Assembly (NCBI RefSeq): GCF_003347015.1
Contig: NZ_PNFB01000010.1
Coordinates: 1 to 64,000, forward strand
DNA length: 64,000 nucleotides
Direction of reading: 5' to 3'
Source of the DNA: Brachybacterium sp. YJGR34
Lineage (GTDB): Bacteria; Actinomycetota; Actinomycetes; Actinomycetales; Dermabacteraceae
Both the position numbers and the translations under genes were made by a program. This document shows, one piece after another, positions 18,008 through 26,639 of this stretch. Under the pieces are notes generated by a model. That model saw only the letters and a program-made list of their open reading frames with translations, made no database searches and was not told the DNA's origin. The stretch's first letter is position 1. Every line of letters begins with the position of its first letter.

Positions 18008-18355
18008 GGCCCCTCCTGGCGATCCCGCTCGTCCCGAGGGCTTCGTCCCCCGGCGCCCGGGGCGTCCCCGGGCACAGGGCCATCGTACGGATCCTCACGA
18101 CTCCGGGTGCGTGCCTCGTCACACCGCACCGCGGTCGATCCCGCGCTCCTCGATCACCGGAATCCCCGCAGGCGAGTGCCCAGGAGCGCCCCTGTGACGC
18201 CCTCCCGGGGCGGATGCGCACCCCGTCCGACGAGCGGGTTACGCCGGGTCCTCGTCCGGGTGCGTATGTCATTCTCTGGGCTCGATGCGCCGCCCCGGCC
18301 GGGAGCGGAGCGAGCCCGGCGCCGACGGCGCACCACGTCAGGAAGGGAGAGTGCG
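18008..18355. other. Divergent intergenic region
   Basis: Lies between two divergent genes for membrane-anchored proteins and must hold both promoters. A perfect 8-bp hairpin with a 3-base loop (GCCCGGGG...CCCCGGGC, 18055-18073) is 48 bp upstream of the minus-strand gene. Otherwise I see nothing definable. Confidence 0.45.
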
Positions 18356-19477
18356 GTGGCAGAGCCCCGTTCAGCAGCGGAGGAGGCCGGCGATCCGAGC
18401 ACCGCTCCGGAGCGCCTCATCGAGCTCACCGAATCACGTCCGCAGCTGCACCGCCTGCTGGTGCTGAACCCCTCGACCCCCGAGGTCGCACGGGAGTGGA
18501 TCCTGGCGACCGACCCCTGGGCGCGAGAGGCCTACGACGCGCACCGCGCGGCCGGGCAGGATGCCGCGGACGAGGACGAGGGGCCGGCGACCGAGGAGCA
18601 CCCCGTGCAGCGGCCGCGTCTGACCCCCACCTCAGCTCCCGCCTGGGAGGACATCCCCGACGAGCCCGTCTGGGGCGACTTCCTCGGCGCCTCGACCCCG
18701 CTGCCGGCGGGCCCCGACCAGTCCCCGATCCTCACCCCGCCCTCGGCCGAGTCCCACGGCGTGCGCATCGCCGACACCGACGCCGTGGTGCCGCTCGGCC
18801 CCGCCCCGTCGGTCGACCCGACGCCGACGGCGGCGATGCCGATCGCCGCCCACCCCGACAGCGCACCCGCGCGCCCCGAGGAGCCCGCCGAGGGCTCGCG
18901 ACGCCGCGGTCCGCTGCTCTGGGGCGCGGGCCTGGGCTGCCTCCTGCTCGCGATCGTGCTGCTCCTCGCCGCCGTCTTCGCGGGCCGCGCCCTCCTCGGC
19001 GGGAACGAGGAGGCGGCACCCTCCCCGACCACCGCCGCGACCACCGAGGAGCCGACGGACGAGGCGACCACGCCCAGTGAGGAGCCCACCACCGCGGAGG
19101 AGACGACGCCCCCGGACCCGGTCTCCCCCGCTCCCGAGGGCGCGATCGAGCTCAGGGCGATCGCCTCCCCCACCGGGAACATCACCTGCAGCCTGTCCGA
19201 GGACTCCGTCGGCTGCACCCTCGGCTCCCACGACTTCTCCGGCAGCGGCAGCGCGGACTGCGACGACGACGCCTTCTCGATCGGGGTCAGCGAATCGGAG
19301 GCGCGGCTCGCCTGTGGGAGCACCTACGGGGGGCCGGACGCGCAGACCCTCGAGTACGGGGAGAGCGCCATCTACGGCGACATGGCCTGCACCAGCCGTT
19401 CCACCGGGATGACCTGCTGGAACACCATGACCGGCAAGGGATTCATGGTCAACCGGGCGTCGTACACGACGATCTGA
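18356..19477 (+). CDS. Variant-leucine-rich-repeat membrane protein with secreted C-terminal domain
   Basis: 373-aa protein. Residues ~1-60 (PERLIELTESRPQLHRLLVL, then NPSTPEVAREWI) resemble the variant leucine-rich repeat unit seen at the N-terminus of many actinobacterial membrane proteins. A Pro/Ala-rich linker follows, then one TM helix (~185-212), a Thr/Glu/Pro-rich stalk, and a C-terminal domain with paired Cys (ASPTGNITCSLSEDSVGCTL) like DUF6636-type domains. The GTG start at 18356 has GGAAGGGAG upstream. Probably a cytoplasmic-sensor/extracellular-domain protein; function unknown. Confidence 0.72.
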   Translation: MAEPRSAAEEAGDPSTAPERLIELTESRPQLHRLLVLNPSTPEVAREWILATDPWAREAYDAHRAAGQDAADEDEGPATEEHPVQRPRLTPTSAPAWEDIPDEPVWGDFLGASTPLPAGPDQSPILTPPSAESHGVRIADTDAVVPLGPAPSVDPTPTAAMPIAAHPDSAPARPEEPAEGSRRRGPLLWGAGLGCLLLAIVLLLAAVFAGRALLGGNEEAAPSPTTAATTEEPTDEATTPSEEPTTAEETTPPDPVSPAPEGAIELRAIASPTGNITCSLSEDSVGCTLGSHDFSGSGSADCDDDAFSIGVSESEARLACGSTYGGPDAQTLEYGESAIYGDMACTSRSTGMTCWNTMTGKGFMVNRASYTTI

Positions 19478-19499
19478 GAGGCGCTGCGCCCGTCCGACG

Positions 19500-19560
19500 G
19501 AGAACGGTGCGGATCTGATCCGGATCGAGCCGGCGGATGGAACGGATCCGCACCATTCTC
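19500..19560. repeat. 16-bp imperfect inverted repeat
   Basis: Arms 19500-19515 and 19545-19560 match at 15 of 16 positions around a 29-base interior that itself contains the palindrome GATCCGGATC. It sits 23 bp after a stop codon and before a second, stronger hairpin, so it may be part of a double terminator or an RNA-stability element. Confidence 0.5.
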
Positions 19561-19582
19561 GGAGGCTCTCCCGTGTCCGAGC

Positions 19583-19632
19583 AGGCCGAGAGGCCCGACC
19601 CCGGGGCTGAACGGGGGCGGGCCTCTCGGCCT
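19583..19632. terminator. Strong bidirectional terminator hairpin
   Basis: Perfect 15-bp inverted repeat (19583-19597 and 19618-19632) with a 20-base loop, between a plus-strand gene and the minus-strand tRNA-Thr. It can serve both. Confidence 0.75.
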
Positions 19633-19675
19633 ATCGAGCCAGGCCACGGCCATACTTGACCGTGCCGGGGCGGAG

Positions 19676-19747
19676 AGCTGGAGACGAGATTCGAACTCGC
19701 AACCGCCTGTTTACAAGACAGGTGCGCTACCGTTGCGCCACTCCAGC
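19676..19747 (-). tRNA. tRNA-Thr (anticodon TGT)
   Basis: On the minus strand a full cloverleaf of 72 nt: acceptor GCTGGAG/CTCCAGC, D arm GCGC/GCGC, anticodon stem CCTGT/ACAGG with loop CTTGTAA giving anticodon TGT, five-base variable loop, T arm GCGAG-TTCGAAT-CTCGT. CCA is not encoded. Confidence 0.95.
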
Positions 19748-19800
19748 GGGAGGGGCTGGCCGATGCCTCGGCCAGCCCCGACAGTGTAGAGGGAGTCCGC

Positions 19801-20601
19801 TCAGCCCTCGCCGGCGTCGGACGCCGCGGAGCCCTCGCCGGCGTCCCGGACGGCCTGGGCGAGAGCGCCCTCGGTGGCCCAGTCCTGGAACTCGGTGCCG
19901 TCGATCTCGACGTACGGCGTGCCGCCGCCGTTCTCCTCGCCGTAGGGGTCGGAGACCTCCTTGACCCAGCGCTCGTAGGTGCCGTCGGACATGCAGGACT
20001 CGACCGCGTCCGAGGCCCCGGCCTCCTGCGCGTAGCCCCAGATCTGCTCGTCGTCGAGACCGGCCGAGCCCTCGGCGGGCTGGTTCTCGAACATCAGCTG
20101 CTGGAAGGGCAGGACGTTGGCGGGATCGTCCTCGTAGACGCACACCATGGCGGCCGCTGCGCGGGAGGAGTAGTCCCCGGAGCTGGACTGGGTGTCCAGG
20201 AAACGACGCGGCACCAGGTGCACGGTGGCCTCCTCGTCGGCGACCAGCTGCTCCAGGTCCGCACCGTTGATGTCCTCGAACTGGCCGCAGTAGGGGCACA
20301 TGAAGTCGAGATGGACCTCCAGCACCGGCGCGCCCGAGTCCTCCGGGGCGCCCAGCGACAGGTAGGGCTGATCCGCGCTCATCCCCTCGGGGACCGCCAC
20401 CGGGCCCTCGGGCTGCGCCGACCGGTAGATCAGGAAGCCGATGCCGCCGGCGATCACGAGCGCGACCACCGTGATCGCCGCGATCACCACCGTGCGCACC
20501 GAGCGCTGGCGCTTCAGCTCCGCGTGGCGCTGCTGGCGCAGGGCCTCGCGCTGTGCTTCGCGGCGCTCCTGCGCCGACTGGGACGAACCGGACGCGGCCA
20601 T
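19801..20601 (-). CDS. Membrane-anchored DsbA-family thiol oxidoreductase
   Basis: 266-aa protein with a highly charged Gln/Arg-rich N-terminus, one TM helix (~37-58) and an extracytoplasmic thioredoxin-fold domain. The redox motif C102-P-Y-C105 (DFMCPYCGQF) and the cis-proline segment GGGTPYVEIDG are intact. It likely forms or shuffles disulfides in secreted proteins. A third Cys pair candidate (MVCVYE, ESCMSD) may be structural. Start ATG 20601 has a GAGGAG ribosome site. The Ala/Gly/Glu tail is low complexity. Confidence 0.88.
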   Translation of the reverse strand: MAASGSSQSAQERREAQREALRQQRHAELKRQRSVRTVVIAAITVVALVIAGGIGFLIYRSAQPEGPVAVPEGMSADQPYLSLGAPEDSGAPVLEVHLDFMCPYCGQFEDINGADLEQLVADEEATVHLVPRRFLDTQSSSGDYSSRAAAAMVCVYEDDPANVLPFQQLMFENQPAEGSAGLDDEQIWGYAQEAGASDAVESCMSDGTYERWVKEVSDPYGEENGGGTPYVEIDGTEFQDWATEGALAQAVRDAGEGSAASDAGEG

Positions 20602-20727
20602 GGAATCTCCTCGCCCCCGCTCCGGGGCTCACGTGGATGACAGATCGCAGCGAGTTTAGCGGCCCGCACCTGGGCGCGCCGGGGCCGGATGGGGGACCTC
20701 ACGCACCCGGCGGCGCAGCATCGCCGG

Positions 20728-22692
20728 TCAGCGGCGCCACAGGGCGATGTCGTCCAGGCTCGGCCAGGCGTAGAAGGGGAAGAGATCGACCATGCCCGCG
20801 CGGGTGAGGAGCGTGAAGACCACCGCGCCCAGCATCGCCAGCAGCAGCACCTGCACCACGGCGCCCCAGACCAGGTCCGGGGCCGCGGCGTCGAGCATCC
20901 GATGCGCTCCGTTGCGGGTGGTGCGGCTGCCCAGCCCCACCCAGGTGATCAGCAGGGTGATCGTCAGCGCGGTGGCATAGGGGATGCCGTCGGGCGGCGG
21001 CGTGCCCTGCAGCAGCGTCCACGAGGCGTCCAGCGCGATCCCCACGAGCATGCCGAGGATCAGGGGGAAGAGCGCCTGCAGGACGATCTCGACCAGGCCC
21101 TGCAGCACGCGGAAGGGACTCGCGAGGCCGGCGCGCCACAGCGGTGCGCTGCCCGTGGCCCCGCGCAGCCTCTGCGCGGTCACGGCCTGATGGGATCGCT
21201 CCCAAGCCCGGGCCAGGGCTCCGAGCAGCAGGAGACCTGCCAGCGCGACGTAGGGGACCACCGCCGCGAGGGCGATCAGCAGGAGGTGCCCGGTCCAGAC
21301 CAGCAGCGGTCGCCGCGGCGGCGGCACCGGCATCCCCCAGGCCCCCGGCACCGGGGCGCCCTGCGGCCACGGCTGCGCGAGGCCCTGCTGCGGCGGCATC
21401 GGCTGCGGCGGCATCGGCTGCGGCTGCTGCTGCTGCAGCGGCGCGTACTGGCGCGGCGGCTGCTGCTGCGGCGCGGGGAACGGCTGGACCGGATGCTCGA
21501 CGACCGGCTGCTGGAGGGTCGGGGCGGGCCGCTGCGGCGGCTCGGGCGGGAGCACCGGGAACGCCCTGGTGGGGGTCCTCGTCACCGGCAGCGCCTCGGT
21601 GACCGGCTCCTCCTCGTACCGGGGCAGCGTCTCGGTGGGCGGCTCGGCCGGGGTGGTCGCGGCCGGCAGGGCCTCGGTGGGCGGCTCGGCGTCGACGGGT
21701 TCCGGCGCGGTGTCGTCGGCCGCGCCCGCCGCCGCGGCCCCCGCCACGGGGAGGACCGCCGTGCGGGGCCCGGCGTCGAGGGCCTCGGTCTCCCCGGGGT
21801 CGGGGTAGTGGCTGAGGTCGAGGTCCGCGAGGCGCGCCAGCAGGTCCTCCGGCGCGGGACGCTGCGCGGGGTCCGAGGTCAGGGCGGCGCGCAGCCAGTC
21901 CCCGAGCTCGCTCGGGGTGCCCTCGAGGTCGATCTCCCCCCGCTCGGCCCGCAGGAACACGAGGTCCGCGCGCCCGCTGCCGAAGGGCTCACGTCCCGTC
22001 GCGGCGAAGGCGAGCAGCGCCGCCCACGCCCACCAGTCGCCCGCCTCGCCGGAACGGTCGGTGCGGATCACCTCCGGGTCGAGGTACGCGGCGGTGCCCA
22101 TCACCAGCCCGGTGGAGGTCATGCGGGACTCCTCGGCGGCGAGTGCGATCCCGAAGTCGATGATCACCGGGTCCAGGTGGTCGCCGTCCGGATCGAAGCC
22201 GGCCAGATCCCCCTCTCCCGCCCCGCGCAGCAGCACGTTCGAGGGTTTGAGGTCGCGGTGGATCACGCCGGAGGCATGGATCGCGCGCAGCGCCTCCCCC
22301 AGCACCAGACCGATCTCGCGCACCGCCTCGGGATGCAGACCGCCGTGCCCCCGCACCGCCTCCTCGAGGGTCGGTCCCGGCACGAACTCGGTGACCACGA
22401 AGGCCTCCGGCGAGTCCAGCTCCGCATCGACGATCCGCACGATGTTGTCGTTGCGCACCAGCTTCTGCGCCGCGACCTCCCGCCCCAGCCGCTCCCGGGC
22501 CCGGGGGTCGTCGGAGATCTCGTGGCGCAGCAGCTTGATGGCGACGTCATTGCCGTCGGCATCGTGCGCGCGGTAGACGATGCCCATCCCGCCGGCGCCG
22601 ATCCGGTCCAGGATCTCGTACCCCGACTCCTCGGCGAGCTCCCGCAACCGCGGGTCGCGGCGGGGACGGGAGGAGGATCGGGACTCGGCCAT
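20728..22692 (-). CDS. Ser/Thr protein kinase with polytopic membrane C-terminus
   Basis: 654-aa Hanks-type kinase. The kinase domain (~25-290) has the Gly-loop GAGGMGIVY, K53 (DVAIKLL), catalytic D147 in HRDLKPSN, and the DFG (IIDFGIA). The APE-equivalent is LDPEVI. A Pro/Gln-rich linker (~300-450) leads to a C-terminal region with about five TM helices instead of the usual single TM plus PASTA repeats. Signal input is therefore unknown and may be intramembrane. ATG 22692 is chosen because TAGCAT (22700-22705) lies 7 nt before it; the in-frame ATG at 22701 overlaps that box. Confidence 0.88.
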   Translation of the reverse strand: MAESRSSSRPRRDPRLRELAEESGYEILDRIGAGGMGIVYRAHDADGNDVAIKLLRHEISDDPRARERLGREVAAQKLVRNDNIVRIVDAELDSPEAFVVTEFVPGPTLEEAVRGHGGLHPEAVREIGLVLGEALRAIHASGVIHRDLKPSNVLLRGAGEGDLAGFDPDGDHLDPVIIDFGIALAAEESRMTSTGLVMGTAAYLDPEVIRTDRSGEAGDWWAWAALLAFAATGREPFGSGRADLVFLRAERGEIDLEGTPSELGDWLRAALTSDPAQRPAPEDLLARLADLDLSHYPDPGETEALDAGPRTAVLPVAGAAAAGAADDTAPEPVDAEPPTEALPAATTPAEPPTETLPRYEEEPVTEALPVTRTPTRAFPVLPPEPPQRPAPTLQQPVVEHPVQPFPAPQQQPPRQYAPLQQQQPQPMPPQPMPPQQGLAQPWPQGAPVPGAWGMPVPPPRRPLLVWTGHLLLIALAAVVPYVALAGLLLLGALARAWERSHQAVTAQRLRGATGSAPLWRAGLASPFRVLQGLVEIVLQALFPLILGMLVGIALDASWTLLQGTPPPDGIPYATALTITLLITWVGLGSRTTRNGAHRMLDAAAPDLVWGAVVQVLLLAMLGAVVFTLLTRAGMVDLFPFYAWPSLDDIALWRR

Positions 22693-22699
22693 GGACGCC

Positions 22700-22705
22700 A
22701 TGCTA
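22700..22705 (-). promoter_or_regulatory. -10 box TAGCAT, leaderless start
   Basis: TAGCAT on the minus strand, 7 nt before ATG 22692 of the kinase gene. It excludes the ATG at 22701, which lies inside the box. Confidence 0.45.
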
Positions 22706-22861
22706 CGAGGACGCGGTGCGCGGACGCGTCCGCTTCACCGCTCCCCCACAGGGTCTCCCCGCCTCCCGCGGGCGGCGCGGCCGTGAGACGATCGGGACGC
22801 GGCGCGGTGGGCGCCGCAGGTCGAGCCGGCCGCCCGGCTCCCGACAGGAAGGTCCCGGCCC

Positions 22862-23539
22862 ATGCGTTCGAACCTGTTCGATGCGGTCAACCAGGAGCGC
22901 CAGACCACCGAGCGGTGGGCGCTGCAGTCCGACAGGATGCTGCGCTGCGCGCTCACCCCGCAGTCGCCCGAGATCATCTCCTCGCAGGGCGCGATGGTCG
23001 CCTATCAGGGCCAGATGGACTTCTCCTACCAGAGCTCCGGCGGCGGGATGCGGATGCTCAAGAAGATGGCCTCCGGCGAGGGCGGCAACATGATGCGCAC
23101 CCGCGGGCAGGGAGAGATCTTCTTCGCCCGCGCCGCCGACCAGATCTTCCTGATCCAGCTCGAGGGCGAGGCCCTCACTCTGAACACGAAGAGCATGCTC
23201 GCCTTCGACGGCTCGCTCGAGTGGGACATCCGCTCCCTGGGCGGCGCGGCCTTCATGGCCGGCGGGCTGTTCAACCTGGTCCTCCAGGGGCACGGCATGG
23301 TCGCGGTGACCTCCGACGGGCCGCCGATGCTGCTGGACTGCTCGCAGCAGCCCACCTTCGTGGACCCCCAGGCCGCGGTGTGCTGGTCCGCGAACCTCCA
23401 GCCGCAGATCAAGAACGACTTCAAGATGGGCTCGCTGATCGGCCGCGGCTCCGGCGAGTCCTTCCAGCTCGGCTTCCACGGACCGGGCTTCGTGGTGGTC
23501 CAGCCCTCCGAGGGCTTCCACCCGATCACCGGCTCCTGA
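22862..23539 (+). CDS. AIM24 family protein
   Basis: 225-aa beta-rich protein of the AIM24 (DUF124) family. Family marks are ISSQGAMVAYQGQMDFSYQ near residue 40, GQGEIFFARAADQIFLIQL, and a Gly/Phe-rich C-terminus (GHGMVAVTSDGPP, FKMGSLIGRGSGESFQLGF). It has no signal peptide. Bacterial members are uncharacterised. Ribosome site ACAGGAAGG precedes ATG 22862. It is divergent from the kinase gene, so the two may share a regulatory region. Confidence 0.85.
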   Translation: MRSNLFDAVNQERQTTERWALQSDRMLRCALTPQSPEIISSQGAMVAYQGQMDFSYQSSGGGMRMLKKMASGEGGNMMRTRGQGEIFFARAADQIFLIQLEGEALTLNTKSMLAFDGSLEWDIRSLGGAAFMAGGLFNLVLQGHGMVAVTSDGPPMLLDCSQQPTFVDPQAAVCWSANLQPQIKNDFKMGSLIGRGSGESFQLGFHGPGFVVVQPSEGFHPITGS

Positions 23540-23707
23540 GGCCGCGGGGCGGCCGGCGCCGCACGGCGTCACACTGTTCACAGAGACGAGGCCGTGTGGA
23601 ATTCCGCGTATACAGTGGTGCGGAAATCGTTGCTCTGCGGTGCGCCTGTCCTCACCACGGGATGACGCGCCCGAACCCGGCGCTCCGCGCCACGAGACCG
23701 AGGTGAG

Positions 23708-25174
23708 ATGTCCTCCTCCCAGCAGCCCTTCCGCCTGGCCGTCATCGGTTCCGGCCCCGCCGGGGTCTACGCCGCCGAGACCCTGCTGCGCTCCGCGCCG
23801 GTCAAGAGCGGTGAGCTCGAGGTCTCGATCGACCTCTTCGACCAGCTCCCCGCACCCTTCGGACTGATCCGCTACGGGGTCGCGCCCGACCACCCGCGGA
23901 TCAAGGGCATCATCACCGCCCTGCACCGGATCCTGGGCCGCGGCGACATCCGCTTCCTCGGCGACGTCGAGTTCGGCACCGACCTGACCGCCGAGGACCT
24001 GCGCACCCACTACGACGCCGTCATCTTCGCCACCGGCGCCCTCAAGGACGCGGACCTCCCCGTCCCGGGCGTCGAGCTCGAGGGCTCCCACGGCGCCGCC
24101 GACTTCGTCGCCTGGTACGACGGCAACCCGGACTACCCCCGCACCTGGGAGCTCGATGCCGAGCAGGTCGCGGTCATCGGCAACGGCAATGTGGCCCTCG
24201 ACGTCGCCCGCGTGCTCTCCAAGAGCGCCGACGAGCTGCTGCGCACCGAGATCCCCGAGAACGTCCACACCGGTCTCAAGGACGCGCGCACCACCGACGT
24301 GCACGTCTTCGGCCGCCGCGGACCCGCCCAGACGAAGTTCTCGCCGCTCGAGGCGCGCGAGCTCGCCCACCCCCAGGGCCTGCAGGTCGTCATGGATCCG
24401 CGCGACCTCGAGCAGATCACCGAGGCCCAGTGGGAGGCGATCCGCTCGGACAAGCGCACCGATCAGGTCGTCCAGACCTTCGTCGGCTGGCTCGAGGAGC
24501 AGCAGCGCCGCGAGGCCGCCGGCGAGGAGCCCACCGATCGCGAGGGCCGCCCGGTGCAGCGCCGGCTGCACATGCACTTCTGGCACCGCCCGGTCGAGAT
24601 CCTGGGCGAGGACGGCTCCGTCACCGGCATGCGCTTCGAGCGCACCCACCTCGACGAGGAGGGCACCCTCCAGGGCACCGGCGAGTTCGTCGACTACGAG
24701 CTGGGCGCCGTCTACCGCGCCGTGGGCTACCACGGCTCCCCGCTGCCGGGCATCCCCTACGACCCGCAGCGCGGCGTCCTGCACAACGCCGCCGGCCGCG
24801 TCACCGAGGCCGACGGCACCGTGATCCCCGGCGTCTACGCCAACGGCTGGATCAAGCGCGGCCCCGTCGGGCTGATCGGCGCCACCAAGTCCGATGCGAT
24901 CGAGACCATCGCCTGCGTGCTCGAGGACATCGACGCCGGCGTGCTCGCCCCGGCGCCCGTCCGGGACGACGAGGCGATCCTGCGCCTGCTCGAGGACCGG
25001 GGCGTGGAGTACACGACCTGGGACGGCTGGATGGCCCTGGACGCGCACGAGCAGTCCCTCGGCGCCGCGGCGGTGGACGCCGACGGTGAGCCGCGTGCGC
25101 GCATCAAGGTCGTCGAGCGCGAGGAGATGGTCCGCGTCTCCCGCGACGCCGTGCAGGAGCCGTCTCGCGCCTGA
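23708..25174 (+). CDS. fprA: Ferredoxin-NADP+ reductase, adrenodoxin reductase type
   Basis: 488-aa FAD/NADPH flavoprotein that shuttles electrons between NADPH and ferredoxin. The N-terminal FAD Rossmann motif is VIGSGPAGVYAAE, followed by the family-specific PAPFGLIRYGVAPDHP. The NADP site is IGNGNVALDVARVL and a late FAD-contact region is ANGWIKRGPVGLIGATKSD. Length matches FprA of mycobacteria. No partner ferredoxin or P450 is adjacent. It ends in a strong shared terminator. Confidence 0.93.
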   Translation: MSSSQQPFRLAVIGSGPAGVYAAETLLRSAPVKSGELEVSIDLFDQLPAPFGLIRYGVAPDHPRIKGIITALHRILGRGDIRFLGDVEFGTDLTAEDLRTHYDAVIFATGALKDADLPVPGVELEGSHGAADFVAWYDGNPDYPRTWELDAEQVAVIGNGNVALDVARVLSKSADELLRTEIPENVHTGLKDARTTDVHVFGRRGPAQTKFSPLEARELAHPQGLQVVMDPRDLEQITEAQWEAIRSDKRTDQVVQTFVGWLEEQQRREAAGEEPTDREGRPVQRRLHMHFWHRPVEILGEDGSVTGMRFERTHLDEEGTLQGTGEFVDYELGAVYRAVGYHGSPLPGIPYDPQRGVLHNAAGRVTEADGTVIPGVYANGWIKRGPVGLIGATKSDAIETIACVLEDIDAGVLAPAPVRDDEAILRLLEDRGVEYTTWDGWMALDAHEQSLGAAAVDADGEPRARIKVVEREEMVRVSRDAVQEPSRA

Positions 25175-25188
25175 TCGCCTGATCGCCT

Positions 25189-25238
25189 GAACACTGCGGG
25201 CCCGGGACCTCCGTCGAGGTCCCGGGCCCGCAGTGTTC
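25189..25238. terminator. Perfect 23-bp bidirectional terminator hairpin
   Basis: Arms 25189-25211 and 25216-25238 are perfectly complementary around the loop CGTC. It lies between the convergent fprA and aminotransferase genes. It is preceded by three near-copies of CTGATCGC (25171-25190) overlapping the fprA stop. Confidence 0.9.
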
Positions 25239-25246
25239 CCGCTCGC

Positions 25247-26458
25247 TCAGCGGCGGATGGTCGCGAGGTGGTCGGCGATGCGGTCCACCGCGTTGGCGAG
25301 CACCTCCGCCGGCGGGAGCGTGACCAGCCGGAAGTGGTCCGTGGTGGGGAAGTTGAAGCCTGTCCCCTGCGTGACCAGCAGCTTCTGCGAGCGCAGCAGC
25401 TCGTAGGCGAACTGCTCGTCGTCCTCGACGTCGTACATCTCGGTGTCGAGCCTCGGGAACATGTACAGCGCGCCCTGCGCCTTGACCACGCTGACGCCGT
25501 CGATCGCGCTGAGCCCCTCGTAGGCGACGTCCCGCTGCTCGCGCAGACGGCCGCCGGGCAGGAGCAGGTCCTGGATCGACTGGTGCCCGCCGAGCGCGGT
25601 GGCCACCACGTGCTGGGCCGGGACGTTGGGGCACAGGCGCATGTTGGAGAGCACGTCCAGCCCCTCGATGAAGCTGGTCGCGTCCTCCTGGGGCCCGTAC
25701 AGCGCCATCCATCCCGCCCGGAAGCCGGCCACCCGGTAGGCCTTCGAGAGGCCGTTGAAGGTGATGCTCAGCAGGTCCGGCGCGAGCGAGGCGATCGGCA
25801 CGTGGACCGCGTCGTCGTAGAGGATCTTGTCGTAGATCTCGTCGGCGAGGATCATCAGCCCGTGCCTGCGGGCCACCTCGACGATCTCGCGCAGCACGTG
25901 CTCGGGGTACACGGCGCCGGTGGGGTTGTTCGGGTTGATCACCACGATCGCCTTGGTGCGGGGGGTGATCCGGGAGGCGATGTCCTCGACGTCCGGCCAC
26001 CAGCTCGCCTCCTCGTCGCAGCGGTAGTGCACCGCGCGGCCGCCGGCCAGGGAGACCGAGGCGGTCCACAGCGGGTAGTCGGGCTGCGGGATGAGCACCT
26101 CGTCGCCGTCGTCGACGAGCGCCTGGCACACCATCTGGATCAGCTCGGAGACGCCGTTGCCGAGGTAGACGTCGTCCAGCTCGATGCCCGGCATGTTCCG
26201 CGTCTGGTAGTACTGCGCGACCGCGCGACGGGCCGAGGGGATCCCCCGGGAGTCCGAGTACCCCTGCGCCGTGGGCAGGTTCTTGATCATGTCGACGAGG
26301 ATCTCGTCGGGCGCCTCGAAGCCGAAGGGGGCCGGATTGCCGATGTTGAGCTTGAGGATGCTGTGCCCCTCGGCCTCCAGACGGGCTGCCTCGGCGGGGA
26401 CCGGTCCTCGGATCTCGTAGCACACGTCGCGCAGTTTCGAGGACTGGGTGAAGATCAT
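25247..26458 (-). CDS. PLP-dependent aminotransferase, AlaA-like
   Basis: 403-aa fold-type I class I/II aminotransferase. It opens with FTQSSKLRDVCYEIRGPV, typical of alanine/valine-pyruvate transaminases (AlaA/AlaT). The PLP lysine lies in NGLSKAYRVAGFRAGW and other contacts are VINPNNPTGAVY and LADEIYDK. Start ATG 26458 follows AGGAG. It probably interconverts pyruvate and alanine with glutamate; substrate choice among small amino acids is not certain. It is divergent from the alpha-galactosidase operon and unlikely to be functionally tied to it. Confidence 0.88.
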   Translation of the reverse strand: MIFTQSSKLRDVCYEIRGPVPAEAARLEAEGHSILKLNIGNPAPFGFEAPDEILVDMIKNLPTAQGYSDSRGIPSARRAVAQYYQTRNMPGIELDDVYLGNGVSELIQMVCQALVDDGDEVLIPQPDYPLWTASVSLAGGRAVHYRCDEEASWWPDVEDIASRITPRTKAIVVINPNNPTGAVYPEHVLREIVEVARRHGLMILADEIYDKILYDDAVHVPIASLAPDLLSITFNGLSKAYRVAGFRAGWMALYGPQEDATSFIEGLDVLSNMRLCPNVPAQHVVATALGGHQSIQDLLLPGGRLREQRDVAYEGLSAIDGVSVVKAQGALYMFPRLDTEMYDVEDDEQFAYELLRSQKLLVTQGTGFNFPTTDHFRLVTLPPAEVLANAVDRIADHLATIRR

Positions 26459-26550
26459 GAGGGGCTCCTGGCCTGGGGTCGGTGGCCCACAGCGTAGCGT
26501 CGCGACGGGTCGCGGTGCGACGGCGCCCGCACTCCGGCCCGCCCTCGCGC

Positions 26551-26584
26551 TTGACGAAACCATCGCTTTAGTTTCATAGTTTCA
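26551..26584 (+). promoter_or_regulatory. Promoter and operator of the alpha-galactoside operon
   Basis: -35 TTGACG (26551-26556) and -10-like CATAGT (26575-26580), 18 nt apart. Overlapping it are two tandem copies of TAGTTTCA (26569-26584) and an inverted near-copy CGAAACCA (26555-26562). This AT-rich island spans the promoter and is a likely binding site of the ROK protein encoded at the operon's end. Confidence 0.65.
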
Positions 26585-26639
26585 GTAACAGTGGTGGCTC
26601 CGGCCGCCGCCCACGCCACGATTCCCCCGGAGGCCATCG

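Noticed and set aside
20689..23706. Plus-strand open frame of about 1000 codons opposite the kinase
   Set aside because: Arg/Gly/Gln-rich without any motif, antisense to a kinase with all catalytic residues.
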